This document shows positions 34,209 through 44,196 of a stretch of DNA of 64,000 bases, one piece after another (positions within the stretch are counted from its first letter, which is position 1; the number at the start of each line of letters is the position of its first letter). The stretch lies in the NCBI RefSeq assembly GCF_003815775.1, contig NZ_CP033926.1:1798001-1862000 (forward strand), read 5' to 3'. This DNA is from Chryseobacterium joostei. Lineage in GTDB: Bacteria > Bacteroidota > Bacteroidia > Flavobacteriales > Weeksellaceae. Under the pieces are notes generated by a model that saw only the letters and a list, made by a program, of their open reading frames with translations, searched no databases and was not told where the DNA came from. The position numbers and the translations under genes are program-made.

Positions 34209-37200
34209 TTAAAAAGAAACATTAAATCCTATTGTAACAGATTTGGTAATAGGCTGTGCATAGATATTACCATAGGTTTCCGGATCAAAATATCCTTCGT
34301 AGCCATTACTGAATACAAACAGGTTACGTCCTTCAACGCTTAGCCTAAGACTAGTGATTCCCATAGGAGCGGTAAATTCCTTAGGAAGTGTATATCCTAA
34401 ACGAATACTGCTGATTCTTACATAGCTCACCTCTTTAGCCCATATATCCAGTAAACCATAGGTATTGGAACGATTACCAGCAAACCATTTGTTAGCCATC
34501 CATCCATCAGGATTTGCATCCATGTCAGGACTTGTAATGCCCGGCAATGAATTTCCTGCTTCGTAAATCTCCCTTGTATAGTTTCTTCCTCTGTCCAGAT
34601 CCATCCCTCTATAAGATGGAGTACGCATTACTGTCTGCTTGAAATTGAATGTAGCAGCAACAGTAAGGTCAAAATTATGAACCTTAAAGGTGTTGATAAT
34701 ACCTCCGGTAAACTTAGGGTCTCTATCTCCTACATAGGTAAACAGGTTTCTCAATTCTTCATTTGAAAGTTGTGTATCTACAAACTGACCCGGAAGAAAA
34801 TCTGCATATACATCATAAAGCTTGAAGAAATCTGCAGCTTTTACTTTTTCATTTCCTTTCCAGAACATTGGGTTTCCATTTTCGTCCATTCCTGCAGTTT
34901 TTAGAGCAAAAACAGCGTTTACAGGAAGTCCTTCTCTGGACGGAAGCATTGCATTGTCACGAGGCTGTTCGCTAAGAACGTTACTTTTGTTATGGGCAAA
35001 GTTGATGGTCGTTGACCATTTAAAGTTCTCCTTGTTGATGTTTCTGGTGGATAGTGCCAATTCAAAACCTTTGTTGGTAAGGCTTCCCCAGTTCATCATG
35101 GTATATTCAAATCCGGTTTCAAGCGGAGTTTCCTTCATGCTGATCATATCCGTCCCTTTTCTGTTGTAAACATCAGCAGTAAGATTCACACGGTTATTAA
35201 ATAACCCCAAATCAAGTCCAAAGTTGATATTGGTTGTTTTTTCCCAACGAAGTTTATCATTTGGCGGGCTGATTACGTTAATAACATCTTCTCTCATCCC
35301 CGGAAGAATGTTTGCATAGTTGTATTCACCAATAAAGAATGGTGAAGTATTACGGTCAATATTCCCCTGCAAACCATAAGAAGCTCTTAGCCTAAGATTG
35401 GAAACAGCTGTGATATTCTTCATGAAGTTTTCCTTCGTTACCAACCAAGATCCTGAAACAGCCCATATTGGAAGATACTTATACTTTTTATTAACCCCGA
35501 ATAAATTGGTCCCATCATATCTCACACTTCCAAAAAAGGTATATTTTTGGTCATAGGTATAGGAAGCCGTAGCAAACATGGATGCATAAGCGTTCTCTAC
35601 AGGAGGGATTTCACGATAGGTTTCATACCTCTTGTCTGCTGCAAAATTAGCAGTAGGGAAAGCTATAGGAGTTCCTGTTCTCGTATTTTTATTATAACCA
35701 AAAGCTCTTGTAAGCGTAGTATTATCTTCCGTTTTACGAAGTTCTGTTCCTGCCATCAAATCAATTTCATGTACAGAATTGATTTTTGTATTGTAGGTTC
35801 CCTGTAGCTTCCAGTTATATTGAAAGAAGTCGTTATTCCAGTTTTGCTTAATATCTCCGGCAGGCAGGAAATAGCGGTATGCACCATCTTTATAGTAACG
35901 GGTTCCCTCCTTCATCTTTCTGGTAAAGTAGGTCTCCTGTCCGGCATATTTCTCCGTCTTATTGGTATCATATTGAAGTCCCAACTGTGAAGTAAATCTC
36001 AGATTTTTGGTTGCCTTATACTCTAAGTCCAATATTGCCTTTAACGAGTGATTTTTCAGTGTATAACTTGTATTCTCTCTTTCTTCAAGGAAATTGAAGG
36101 GAATATAAGTATCTGCAAAACCATCTATATCCTTATCATATCTGTAACTTCCATCCGGATTGAACGGATTCATGTACGGATTGGCATTTCTTGAATAGTT
36201 AACAGGGCTCGCTGCAGCATCTGCATCCGTCATGAACGATTGTCTCTCGCTCTGTGTACCGAAAATAGAGATTCCTGCATTTAACTTATCACTTAGTTTA
36301 TAATTATTTTTTAGGGTAAGGTTATATCTTTTAAAACCAGTCCCAATTGTTGTTCCCTCTTCATCAAAATACCCTAGCGAGAAGTAATAGTCAGAATTAT
36401 CACTACCTCCGGAAATACTTACTCCATATTGTTTGTTTATGGCATTTCTGTATAGTAATTTCCCCCAGTCGGTATTATTATTTCTTAACGAGTTAAGCTG
36501 CTGACGTGTCAATGGATTCAAAGCATCCAAGCCTCCACTTCTGAAATCATCAAGCTGGTGATTCTGAGTTAAAATTCTCATCACTTCACCTTTGTCTGCA
36601 CGGTAAGTAAGATCTGCACGTTTTGCAAGCATTAGCTCAAGGTCTACTTTTTCAGATGCATTCAAAAGGTTCAGACGATCAAAATCAGGGCGGGCTGTGA
36701 TGAAAGTATCAGCCGAGAAGTTTAATTTCATGCTTCCCTTTTTCCCTTTTTTTGTTGTAATGGAAATTACACCATTAGCAGCTCTTGCTCCGTAAATTGC
36801 TGTTGCAGCAGCATCTTTCAGGATCGTAATATCCTCAATATCGTTAGGGTTTAATCCTGCAATAGAAAAATTCTGAAGCTGATCAATATTATCCTTATCG
36901 GTGAAGTTCGGTACGTCATTTCCTTCTAATGGAAGCCCGTCAATTACCCATAGCGGATCCTGTGGACCGGACAATGAAGCTGTTCCACGAATTCTGATTT
37001 TTGCCGGTGCACCAGGAGCCCCGGTCTGAGGAGCAACTGCAACCCCTGCAATCTGTCCAGCCAACATTTGGTCTACACTCGCTACCCCAGCCTGGTTGAT
37101 ATTATCCATTTTTACCGTAGCAACTGCTGAAGTTTGCTTACGCTTTTCAATCTTCTGATATCCGGTAATGATAACCTCCTGAATTTTATTTTTATCTGAA

Positions 37201-37541
37201 ACCTCAGAGCTCAGTCTCACCGTATAATTGGTTTTGTCTTCATTGATCAGAATCATCCTGGATTCATATCCTGGATAACTTACCAATATAGATTTTGTAC
37301 CGGTTGGTACTTCCAGTATAAACTTTCCGTCCTTATCGGCAACTGTACCTACTGATACACTTTCAATAATTCCGTCCAGATCCGTTTTTGTAGAAACAGA
37401 TTGGGCTTCTATTTTTATAGATGCACCGGCAATTGCGCCGGAAGTATTACCATCTTCTATCTTTCCTGTGATCGTTTTCTTTTCCTGAGCAAACGCAACC
37501 TGAGCAGCTAAAAGAGGTAAAAGTATTAGAGTTTTTTTCAT
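34209..37541 (-). CDS. SusC/RagA family TonB-linked outer-membrane protein
   Basis: A 1110-residue TonB-dependent transporter. A signal peptide (MKKTLILLPLLAAQVAFAQ) is followed by a CarboxypepD-regulatory-like beta-sandwich (about 22-110: TITGKIEDG ... KDGKFILEVPTG), then a TonB-box/plug domain (VIITGYQKIEKRKQTSAVATV, about 122-142; IRIRGTASLSGPQDPLWVIDGLPL). Near 240 comes the SusC signature ILKDAAATAIYGARAANGVI. The rest is the 22-strand barrel. The carboxypeptidase-like domain is unusually long. It pairs with the adjacent SusD and follows the metalloprotease gene by 10 bases. Confidence 0.95.
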   Translation of the reverse strand: MKKTLILLPLLAAQVAFAQEKKTITGKIEDGNTSGAIAGASIKIEAQSVSTKTDLDGIIESVSVGTVADKDGKFILEVPTGTKSILVSYPGYESRMILINEDKTNYTVRLSSEVSDKNKIQEVIITGYQKIEKRKQTSAVATVKMDNINQAGVASVDQMLAGQIAGVAVAPQTGAPGAPAKIRIRGTASLSGPQDPLWVIDGLPLEGNDVPNFTDKDNIDQLQNFSIAGLNPNDIEDITILKDAAATAIYGARAANGVISITTKKGKKGSMKLNFSADTFITARPDFDRLNLLNASEKVDLELMLAKRADLTYRADKGEVMRILTQNHQLDDFRSGGLDALNPLTRQQLNSLRNNNTDWGKLLYRNAINKQYGVSISGGSDNSDYYFSLGYFDEEGTTIGTGFKRYNLTLKNNYKLSDKLNAGISIFGTQSERQSFMTDADAAASPVNYSRNANPYMNPFNPDGSYRYDKDIDGFADTYIPFNFLEERENTSYTLKNHSLKAILDLEYKATKNLRFTSQLGLQYDTNKTEKYAGQETYFTRKMKEGTRYYKDGAYRYFLPAGDIKQNWNNDFFQYNWKLQGTYNTKINSVHEIDLMAGTELRKTEDNTTLTRAFGYNKNTRTGTPIAFPTANFAADKRYETYREIPPVENAYASMFATASYTYDQKYTFFGSVRYDGTNLFGVNKKYKYLPIWAVSGSWLVTKENFMKNITAVSNLRLRASYGLQGNIDRNTSPFFIGEYNYANILPGMREDVINVISPPNDKLRWEKTTNINFGLDLGLFNNRVNLTADVYNRKGTDMISMKETPLETGFEYTMMNWGSLTNKGFELALSTRNINKENFKWSTTINFAHNKSNVLSEQPRDNAMLPSREGLPVNAVFALKTAGMDENGNPMFWKGNEKVKAADFFKLYDVYADFLPGQFVDTQLSNEELRNLFTYVGDRDPKFTGGIINTFKVHNFDLTVAATFNFKQTVMRTPSYRGMDLDRGRNYTREIYEAGNSLPGITSPDMDANPDGWMANKWFAGNRSNTYGLLDIWAKEVSYVRISSIRLGYTLPKEFTAPMGITSLRLSVEGRNLFVFSNGYEGYFDPETYGNIYAQPITKSVTIGFNVSF

Positions 37542-37551
37542 AGCTGTTTAT

Positions 37552-40116
37552 TTATTTTAAAGCCTCTTCAATACGAATGATTAAATCTGTGTAATGAGCT
37601 CTTGAAGAGTCATCACCTTTGTATCTGGTTCTATTCAGTAAGTCCAGAACTTTCTGTAGCTCTGCTCTTTTATAGGTAGTTACTTCAGATACTCTTTTCA
37701 TGGATGAGTAATTAATGTTTCTAAGGTTCTTATCTTCTTCATGATAATTACAGATCATGGGCATATTCAGATTATGATCTGTCTTTAACCCCTTCACTGC
37801 TGTTTTTTCGAACAGTTTATTCACTGAAACAATCATCGCATCTACATAGTTCTTCTGTGCCATTTTTTCAAAGATTGTAAGGCTTCCTCTTTTATTAAAA
37901 ATGGCTCCTCTTACCTGATCAAATAGATTTTCAACAGTATAAATCTCATCCTTAGAACCTGAAACTTCATGCTTTAACTCATTTTCAAGCAACCTAAGCA
38001 ATCTGTCATCCATAAACAGGGAATAAATGTTGGCATACTGCATTCCTCTTGCCAGGGTATAAGGCGTCTGCTCAAATGGTCCCATCGGTGAGTTTTTAAC
38101 CGGATAGGTCTTCTCTGTAATTGGATTGAAGAATAACCATTCCGGAAGGTTGATTGAATTCTTAACAAGGTAATCAACTGCTCTTCTTTGTATTTCGGCA
38201 GGAACTGGTTCGTATGCCTTTTTATTGTTACCAAAAACAGTGTTATTCAGGTAAATCCCTCCTACATTCGCCATTACATGACCTGTATACAAGTCCCATT
38301 GCCCGATAGCTTCCAAATACAATTTACCTGTTGCTGTGTAATCTTTACCATCTTCATAGGTCCATTTTAAAAGATTATCTACCACTACTTTCAGGTTTTT
38401 CATTCCGTATTCGCTGGCCTTCATTGCATCATCTCCCAAGTCTTCAGACTGCGAACGCGGATCTATTGTTTCCAGATAACTCTGCTGTTCTCCGTAGAAG
38501 TACATTGGATCATCTTGATGTTTTTCAATCAGGTTTCTCAATGCTTTTTTCTCAACAAACTCATCCGGGTACCAACGATAACCCCATTCAATGGCATATT
38601 TATCATAAAGCCCGATTTTCGGAGTGATTGCCGTAACACCATCTTCCGGCTGAGCCACATAGTTGTAACGTGCATAATCCATAATGGAAGGTGCAGTTCC
38701 ACCCATTCTATCCGTAAATTCCTTTGAGCGAAGTGATTCTACAGGGAATGAGAAAGATGCTCCCATATTATGCTTCAATCCAAAAGTATGTCCTACTTCA
38801 TGGGATGAAACAAATCGGATAGCTTCTCCCATATGTTCATCACTAAACTTATTTCCTCTGGCTTTTGGATCTATTGCCCCTGTCTGAATCCTCATCCAGT
38901 CATGAAGAGAAGTCATTACATTATGCCACCAAATGATATCGGCTTCAATAATTTCACCACTTCTTGGATCTACTACTGATGGCCCCATGGCATTCGACTT
39001 AGGTGAAGCCGCATAGGTGATTACAGAATATCTTACATCATCAATATCAAAATCTTCATCCTTTTCGTCCGGCATTTTTGCAATTACAGCATTTTTAAAA
39101 CCAGCCTGCTCAAAGGCAACCTGCCAATCATGTACTCCTGCAATGATCTTTTCACGCCATTGTTTTGGAGTGGCAGGATCTATATAATAAACAATCTGTT
39201 TTTTAGGTTCTACCAATTCTCCTCTCAGATATTTCTCCTTGTCTTCATCTTTAGGTTCAAGGTTCCATCTTGTGATGAAGAATTTTTCGTCCATTTTCTG
39301 CTGACGGTCATTGAAAGTCCAGTGCTTTTCAGAGAAAAACCCTACTCTCGCGTCTGAAACTCTGGGTTTCATAGGTACGCTAGGAAGCAATACAAGATTA
39401 CTTGTAACCCCCAACGTCACCGGTAAATCTACACCTCCCTCATTCACGGAAGTACTCAATTGAGACTTCACAACAAGGTTTTGGGGAAATGTTTTTACTC
39501 CTTCTATATAGGAAAGACTTGATTTTACTGATCCACCAAGGCCTACATTCGCCAAAACATCATTAAAACTCTTCTGATTTCCATCAAAAACCTTGTTCAC
39601 CTTAATGGCTACTGAAGTGGAGTCATTGTTTTGTGCTTCAATATCAAAAACCTCAATTACAGACTCTGAAAAGTTATCCTTAACAGATTTTGTAATGGCA
39701 TCATTTTTAGGTGACGACACTTTAGCTTCAGAGGTTTTAACCCATACTTTCTTGGCTAATCTGTCACGGTGAAAAGAAATGATCTTATTTTCATAGTTCA
39801 TTCCCTTATTTAAACCCGCTTCATTCACCTGCATAGGTACCTGAGATAGTTTATTGACCACCAAAAACTGGCGTCCCATCAAACTGTCAGGTATTTCAAA
39901 ATAAACATCCGTTTTTACCTGTATCGTATTAAAAAGACCTTTTTTATAGGTACCTTTTTTGATCAGTTCGTCAATTTTTTTTGTTTTTTTTGATGATGAA
40001 ACATCTGTTTTTTCAGCTTTGTCCTTGGCCGTTTTTACAGTATCCTTTTTCTGTGCCATTACCGCCGGCGAAGCCAATGCAAGTCCTAGATACAGGGCAA
40101 GTCTGTAATTCTTCAT
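37552..40116 (-). CDS. Secreted zinc-dependent metalloprotease (DUF5117/DUF5118 type)
   Basis: A large metzincin-like protease, 854 residues from the ATG at 40114-40116, which gives a signal peptide ending VMAQ; an ATG 18 bases upstream is also open. The zinc site HEVGHTFGLKH (439-449) has the HExxHxxxxxH form with a preceding MGEAIRFVSS helix. PSIMDYARYNY further on supplies the Met-turn. The N-terminal region (about 90-290) corresponds to the DUF5117/DUF5118 modules of this Bacteroidota family, and the C-terminal part to DUF4953. It is first in the operon with SusC/SusD and likely periplasmic or surface-exposed, making peptides for import. Confidence 0.9.
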   Translation of the reverse strand: MKNYRLALYLGLALASPAVMAQKKDTVKTAKDKAEKTDVSSSKKTKKIDELIKKGTYKKGLFNTIQVKTDVYFEIPDSLMGRQFLVVNKLSQVPMQVNEAGLNKGMNYENKIISFHRDRLAKKVWVKTSEAKVSSPKNDAITKSVKDNFSESVIEVFDIEAQNNDSTSVAIKVNKVFDGNQKSFNDVLANVGLGGSVKSSLSYIEGVKTFPQNLVVKSQLSTSVNEGGVDLPVTLGVTSNLVLLPSVPMKPRVSDARVGFFSEKHWTFNDRQQKMDEKFFITRWNLEPKDEDKEKYLRGELVEPKKQIVYYIDPATPKQWREKIIAGVHDWQVAFEQAGFKNAVIAKMPDEKDEDFDIDDVRYSVITYAASPKSNAMGPSVVDPRSGEIIEADIIWWHNVMTSLHDWMRIQTGAIDPKARGNKFSDEHMGEAIRFVSSHEVGHTFGLKHNMGASFSFPVESLRSKEFTDRMGGTAPSIMDYARYNYVAQPEDGVTAITPKIGLYDKYAIEWGYRWYPDEFVEKKALRNLIEKHQDDPMYFYGEQQSYLETIDPRSQSEDLGDDAMKASEYGMKNLKVVVDNLLKWTYEDGKDYTATGKLYLEAIGQWDLYTGHVMANVGGIYLNNTVFGNNKKAYEPVPAEIQRRAVDYLVKNSINLPEWLFFNPITEKTYPVKNSPMGPFEQTPYTLARGMQYANIYSLFMDDRLLRLLENELKHEVSGSKDEIYTVENLFDQVRGAIFNKRGSLTIFEKMAQKNYVDAMIVSVNKLFEKTAVKGLKTDHNLNMPMICNYHEEDKNLRNINYSSMKRVSEVTTYKRAELQKVLDLLNRTRYKGDDSSRAHYTDLIIRIEEALK

Positions 40117-40165
40117 TAAAATAGTCCGATTCATTCCAAATAGTAAATATCTTAGTTTCAGCTAG

Positions 40166-40173
40166 CAAAGCTA
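40166..40173 (-). promoter_or_regulatory. -7 box for the metalloprotease-SusCD operon
   Basis: TAGCTTTG on the minus strand fits TAnnTTTG and lies 49 bases before the protease ATG. No TTG is at the usual -33 distance, so a regulator such as the nearby LytTR protein may be needed. Confidence 0.45.
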
Positions 40174-40246
40174 TAGGTATAGTGAATTATTAAATAATAT
40201 TAGGGAGTGAGAGGTTGTTTTTTGGGAGTGAATGGATTTTTTTATT

Positions 40247-41830
40247 TTACTTCATTAATGGCAAAAAACATATGAAATTTTCACCATCTACAGAAATATG
40301 AAGCAGATTATTCTTAAAATACTCATAAACCTGATTCAAATAATCAATCCCGAATTTCTCACCCTGAACAACTTCCGTTTTGGGCTGCCAGGTGTTCTTC
40401 ACCATAATCTCGTTCTTTTCTATTATAATAATGATCTCCAACGGTTGATCTATCGTCGCAATATTATGTTTTATAGCATTTTCCACTACAATTTGCAGGG
40501 ATAGATAAGGAATCCGTTTTTCTAAACTTTCCGGGCAATTGATGATGAGTTCAAATCTCAGCTCCTCATCAAACCTACTTTTCAGAAGCTCCATATATTT
40601 TTTGATAAAATCAATCTCCTTGGCAACGGAAACAATATTTTCCTTTGGGGGAACAATCAAATACCTGTAAATCTTGGAAAGGTTCATGGTAAACTTTTGA
40701 GCATTATCCTTATTAATCCCAATCAGCATATAAAGTGAGTTCAATGAATTGAACAAAAAATGTGGATTGATGTTATTTTTAAGCTGCTGCAACTGATTAA
40801 TCACCTCTGCCTTGTGCATTTTTTCATTCTCAATTAGCAGTAGATTTTTTTCTGTTTGTATCTTTTCCTTTTCCCTGTAAGCAATATTTGCTGATCTTTG
40901 AAATAAAATAAAAACCGTTACAATCAGAAATAAAGCCGCCAGAAATATGTAAACAGTATAAGCTTTTACTTTGTTAGTATTTTCATCAATAATAAAGTTA
41001 ACATGATTTACGACCGTATATCCATCAAAATTATCCGTTTTTAAAGGCTTTATAAATCGGGTGACTTCCACTCCAAGATATTCAGAAACAGCAGTTCTTT
41101 CTGTATAACCTGACTTTACAGTATTGCATATCGTATCTTGTGGTTTGATATCTGTAAAATCGAAAATATTCTTTCCAAGATATTTTTTTTCCGGATGAGT
41201 CATACAAATCCCCTCCTTTGTGAACACATAGGCGTAGGTATTTGAGCTTTTATCTACATTGATAAAATACTGGTGAAGATCATCCAGGCTCACTGTAGAA
41301 CCATAATACAGCCTATTTTTACCAGGAAGCACAAGGGAATCATAACTTACCCAGTACATGCTATCTCTGCGAGTGATCAGAAGATCTTTAAAGTGTCCCG
41401 GGCCATTATTTTTTATAGCAACAGACTTTCCAGTACTTTCCCTATTTTTAAAAAGATCAGCTAAAGGATTATTGCTTTCCGACTTTCCCGTTCCATTCTT
41501 GTCATAATAGTACCAGCTGTAAGTTAAAAGATTTCTTTTTTTGTTTAAACCATTTAAAACCAAAGAGTAGTCCTTATAATTCTTCAGTCCGTCTTTTTGA
41601 ATCAATTCACGAAGCAGGTATTGGTAATCTTCAATATTTCTAAATTCATTTTCTACCGATTCATATTTTCGGAAGAAAGTTTTTCTTGCAAAATCCTCAG
41701 TATTTTTCCGGCTGTCTTCTGTAATTAAAAGACTTAGAACAGCAAATGCTGCCACTGCAATGAAGCAGACAGAAAGCGCTGTAATGTAAACGGATTTTCG
41801 GGATAGGGTATGTTTAAATTGAATGCTCAA
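40247..41830 (-). CDS. LytS-type sensor histidine kinase
   Basis: A 527-residue membrane sensor kinase. Transmembrane helices at about 15-37 and 292-310 flank a 250-residue extracytoplasmic Cache-like domain (GICMTHPEKKYLGKNIF is typical). A coiled coil (about 315-350) leads to the His_kinase phospho-acceptor block NINPHFLFNSLNSLYMLIG with His 357, and a HATPase domain follows (LQIVVENAIKHNI). The only usable start is TTG at 41828-41830: a stop lies 3 codons upstream and no ATG precedes the first helix. It probably signals to the LytTR regulator at 32044 and controls the protease-SusCD operon between them. Confidence 0.85.
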   Translation of the reverse strand: MSIQFKHTLSRKSVYITALSVCFIAVAAFAVLSLLITEDSRKNTEDFARKTFFRKYESVENEFRNIEDYQYLLRELIQKDGLKNYKDYSLVLNGLNKKRNLLTYSWYYYDKNGTGKSESNNPLADLFKNRESTGKSVAIKNNGPGHFKDLLITRRDSMYWVSYDSLVLPGKNRLYYGSTVSLDDLHQYFINVDKSSNTYAYVFTKEGICMTHPEKKYLGKNIFDFTDIKPQDTICNTVKSGYTERTAVSEYLGVEVTRFIKPLKTDNFDGYTVVNHVNFIIDENTNKVKAYTVYIFLAALFLIVTVFILFQRSANIAYREKEKIQTEKNLLLIENEKMHKAEVINQLQQLKNNINPHFLFNSLNSLYMLIGINKDNAQKFTMNLSKIYRYLIVPPKENIVSVAKEIDFIKKYMELLKSRFDEELRFELIINCPESLEKRIPYLSLQIVVENAIKHNIATIDQPLEIIIIIEKNEIMVKNTWQPKTEVVQGEKFGIDYLNQVYEYFKNNLLHISVDGENFICFLPLMK

Positions 41831-42179
41831 GCTCTTCTACATTGTTATTTCCTCAAAAGAAAGATACGGGCAATACTTATAGCAAAGCCTATTTTTGTAA
41901 TTCTTCCGTAGATAATTTATTAGTTTGCAAAGATATAACAAAGATTTCAGGACCAAAAAGTGAATTAAAAATATATGAAACAATCGATAAACAGAGCTCT
42001 TTTGAGGAGAGAAATGTACGGTCAAAATATTTTTTCTAAAAAATAAGTTTTTCTATGTCTTACAATAGGATCAGGAAAGCTATAAATCTTAAAATTAGTT
42101 AATATAGATATTCAATCAGCAGATTACGCTCTTAAATATTCTGAAATTAATTATCTTCGCCTACAAATCTAATTTGAAA
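41831..42179. other. Divergent promoter region, kinase / thioredoxin-like gene
   Basis: This 349-base AT-rich spacer contains the kinase promoter on the minus strand. Towards the plus-strand gene, TATCTTCG (about 42152) is one base from the -7 consensus. No gene is supported. Confidence 0.5.
41928..41956 (-). promoter_or_regulatory. Promoter of the sensor kinase gene
   Basis: On the minus strand TTG (41954-41956), an 18-base spacer and TATCTTTG (41928-41935) match the Bacteroidota consensus. The leader to the TTG start codon would be about 90 bases. Confidence 0.65.
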
Positions 42180-43355
42180 ATGAAGAAGATCATCTCCGGA
42201 ATCTCTATTTTTTGCTCTATCATTATTTCAGCACAGGAATCTATTCAGTTCCAGGAACTCCCTTTCAAGGAAATTATAGCAAAAGCCAAAAAGGAAAAAA
42301 AATTGGTTTTTATTGATGCATATGCTTCTTGGTGTGGCCCCTGCAAAATGATGGAAAAAAATGTTTTTCCTCAGAAATCGGTAAAAGACTATTACAATAC
42401 CAACTTCATCAATGCAAGATTTGATATGGAAAAAGGAGAAGGAAGAGACATTGCCGCCAAATATGGAGTTCGTTCCTACCCTACTTATCTTTTCCTGAAT
42501 GGTGACGGCGAGCTTGTTTCCAGAAATACCGGCTATATGGAGGAAAGTCTATTTGTAGCAATGGCTCAGGATATCAATTCACCGGGGAACAATAAAAACT
42601 CTCTAAAAGACCGCTTTGCCAAGGGCGAAAAGGATCCTACTTTCCTTATCAATATTATGAAACTTAATTCTGATACTGATTATGAGTTTGCCAAGAAAGC
42701 CTCTGAAAGATATTTTGAAAACAAAAAAAATACGGAAGAGTTTTCAAAGGATGAAATAGGATTTTTATTATTTTTCCTAAAATCAACTGAAGATTCCAAT
42801 TATAAAACTTTTTCTGCAAGAAAGGCAGAAATTATAAAGTACCTTCCGGAACAAACCTACAATGAATTTGATGCTCAACTGAAGCTATCAAAAATTGTAG
42901 AACAATCCATTGATGATAAAAATAAAAGAATCAATGATGAGTATTTTCTGAAAACGGCTGAACCATTAGTAGGCAAGCAACTAGCTACCGCAAAGCTTAA
43001 CCAGACTAAACTTAGCTATTATGAGCAAAATGCCAATTTCCCTGAGTATGAAAAAGCAGCCTTGGATTATTATAAAAACTCAGATTCATTTAATCCTGAT
43101 GAGTTGTTAAGAGCATCATGGGTATTCTTAGACCATGTAAAAACCCCATCCTCCTTGAAAAAAGCCACTGAATGGGCAGAAAAATCAGTGATGAGAGGAG
43201 AAACCTCTGAAAACACCTATATCCTTGGTAAGCTTTACTTTTTAACTGGTAACAAGGAAATGGCAAAAAATTATGCTGAAATGTCTAGGAATATAGCCAC
43301 TCAGTCCAATAAGGACTCCAAATTAGCAGAAGAATTATTAAATCAAATAAAATAA
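42180..43355 (+). CDS. Thioredoxin-domain secreted protein
   Basis: A 391-residue exported protein with an N-terminal thioredoxin fold. The signal peptide (KKIISGISIFCSIIISAQ) is followed by VFIDAYASWCGPCKMMEKNVF, whose WCGPCK active site predicts a disulfide reductase or isomerase in the periplasm. VRSYPTYLFLNGDGE carries the cis-Pro. From about 150 the chain is helical with TPR-like features up to the end. The start is taken at the ATG 42180-42182; an in-frame TTG 6 bases upstream is less likely. It leads a three-gene operon with gaps of 9 and 4 bases. Confidence 0.8.
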   Translation: MKKIISGISIFCSIIISAQESIQFQELPFKEIIAKAKKEKKLVFIDAYASWCGPCKMMEKNVFPQKSVKDYYNTNFINARFDMEKGEGRDIAAKYGVRSYPTYLFLNGDGELVSRNTGYMEESLFVAMAQDINSPGNNKNSLKDRFAKGEKDPTFLINIMKLNSDTDYEFAKKASERYFENKKNTEEFSKDEIGFLLFFLKSTEDSNYKTFSARKAEIIKYLPEQTYNEFDAQLKLSKIVEQSIDDKNKRINDEYFLKTAEPLVGKQLATAKLNQTKLSYYEQNANFPEYEKAALDYYKNSDSFNPDELLRASWVFLDHVKTPSSLKKATEWAEKSVMRGETSENTYILGKLYFLTGNKEMAKNYAEMSRNIATQSNKDSKLAEELLNQIK

Positions 43356-43364
43356 CACATATTG

Positions 43365-43985
43365 ATGAAGTACAGAGTATTAGCAGGTGCCTTGGCATTT
43401 TTGGCAATAGGAACTCTTAATGCACAAGAGCAAAATGAGGAAAAAAGTTTATATATAAAGGGCAATGCTCTTTTTTTACCACTAGGTATTGTTAACCTGG
43501 CTTTAGAAAAACAGATCAGTCCAAAATATACTATTCAGGGAGATGTCTTTATTTCACCATGGAAATCATTTGCAGGACATGAATTACAGTTTTACTCAGC
43601 TTCTGTTGAAGGAAGATATTATTTTAATGAAGCTTTCAAGCATTGGTATGTAGGAGCCAACCTTTCTTTTGCTGCCTATAATGCACAAAAATGGAACTAC
43701 TGGAACGATAAATCTGCCATAAACGAGAATGGTGAAACTATTGTAAACTCCAATCTTTATCAAAAAGGATTTTCTGTGATGTTGGGTGTTACAGGTGGTT
43801 ATCAGTTTCAATTATCAGACCGTTGGAATCTTGATCTATACGCTACAGTAGGAACTTCCCAAGGTTTTTATAAAGGTTATGATCGCACAACAGGAAAACG
43901 CTACGATGGGGCTGAAAAATTTAATAAAAGTGGTGAAATTATGCCTTACAGAGGGGGCGTAATGATCTCTTACAAATTTAAATAA
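43365..43985 (+). CDS. DUF3575 domain protein (outer-membrane beta-barrel-like)
   Basis: A 206-residue exported protein, signal peptide ending LNAQ. The mature part alternates short beta strands with Tyr/Trp/Phe at the ends, including LFLPLGIVNLALEKQISPKYTIQGDVFIS and YFNEAFKHWYVGANLSF patterns of DUF3575, a small predicted outer-membrane barrel of unknown role; it ends GGVMISYKFK with a terminal aromatic residue as many barrels do. The ATG at 43365 is preferred over the in-frame TTG 3 bases earlier. It sits 9 bases after the thioredoxin-like gene. Confidence 0.75.
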   Translation: MKYRVLAGALAFLAIGTLNAQEQNEEKSLYIKGNALFLPLGIVNLALEKQISPKYTIQGDVFISPWKSFAGHELQFYSASVEGRYYFNEAFKHWYVGANLSFAAYNAQKWNYWNDKSAINENGETIVNSNLYQKGFSVMLGVTGGYQFQLSDRWNLDLYATVGTSQGFYKGYDRTTGKRYDGAEKFNKSGEIMPYRGGVMISYKFK

Positions 43986-43989
43986 AACA

Positions 43990-44196
43990 ATGAAGTTATT
44001 CGGAAAAAACCATATTATCATTTCAGTGATCACTTTTGTGATCCTTTTTTTAATGAACTATCTTGGAAATGATCTTCCTGACAAATTACAAAGAGCCTTA
44101 TTAACAGCCTTTGCAGGTGTTGTTGGTCTTACCATTGGACTTTTTATATTAAATAGGGGCAAAAATGATAAGACTCCACCCCAAAATTTTGATTAA
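43990..44196 (+). CDS. Small membrane protein, unknown
   Basis: A 68-residue protein with two predicted membrane helices (about 9-25 and 38-55) separated by a short polar loop (GNDLPDKLQR), and a Lys/Asn-rich tail. No family is recognised. It starts 4 bases after the DUF3575 stop, so it belongs to that operon. Its last 4 bases overlap the convergent namZ gene. Confidence 0.6.
   Translation: MKLFGKNHIIISVITFVILFLMNYLGNDLPDKLQRALLTAFAGVVGLTIGLFILNRGKNDKTPPQNFD

Noticed and set aside
42174..42182. TTG start for the thioredoxin-like gene
   Set aside because: An ATG two codons later gives the same signal peptide with a normal start codon; the same applies to the TTG one codon before 43365.
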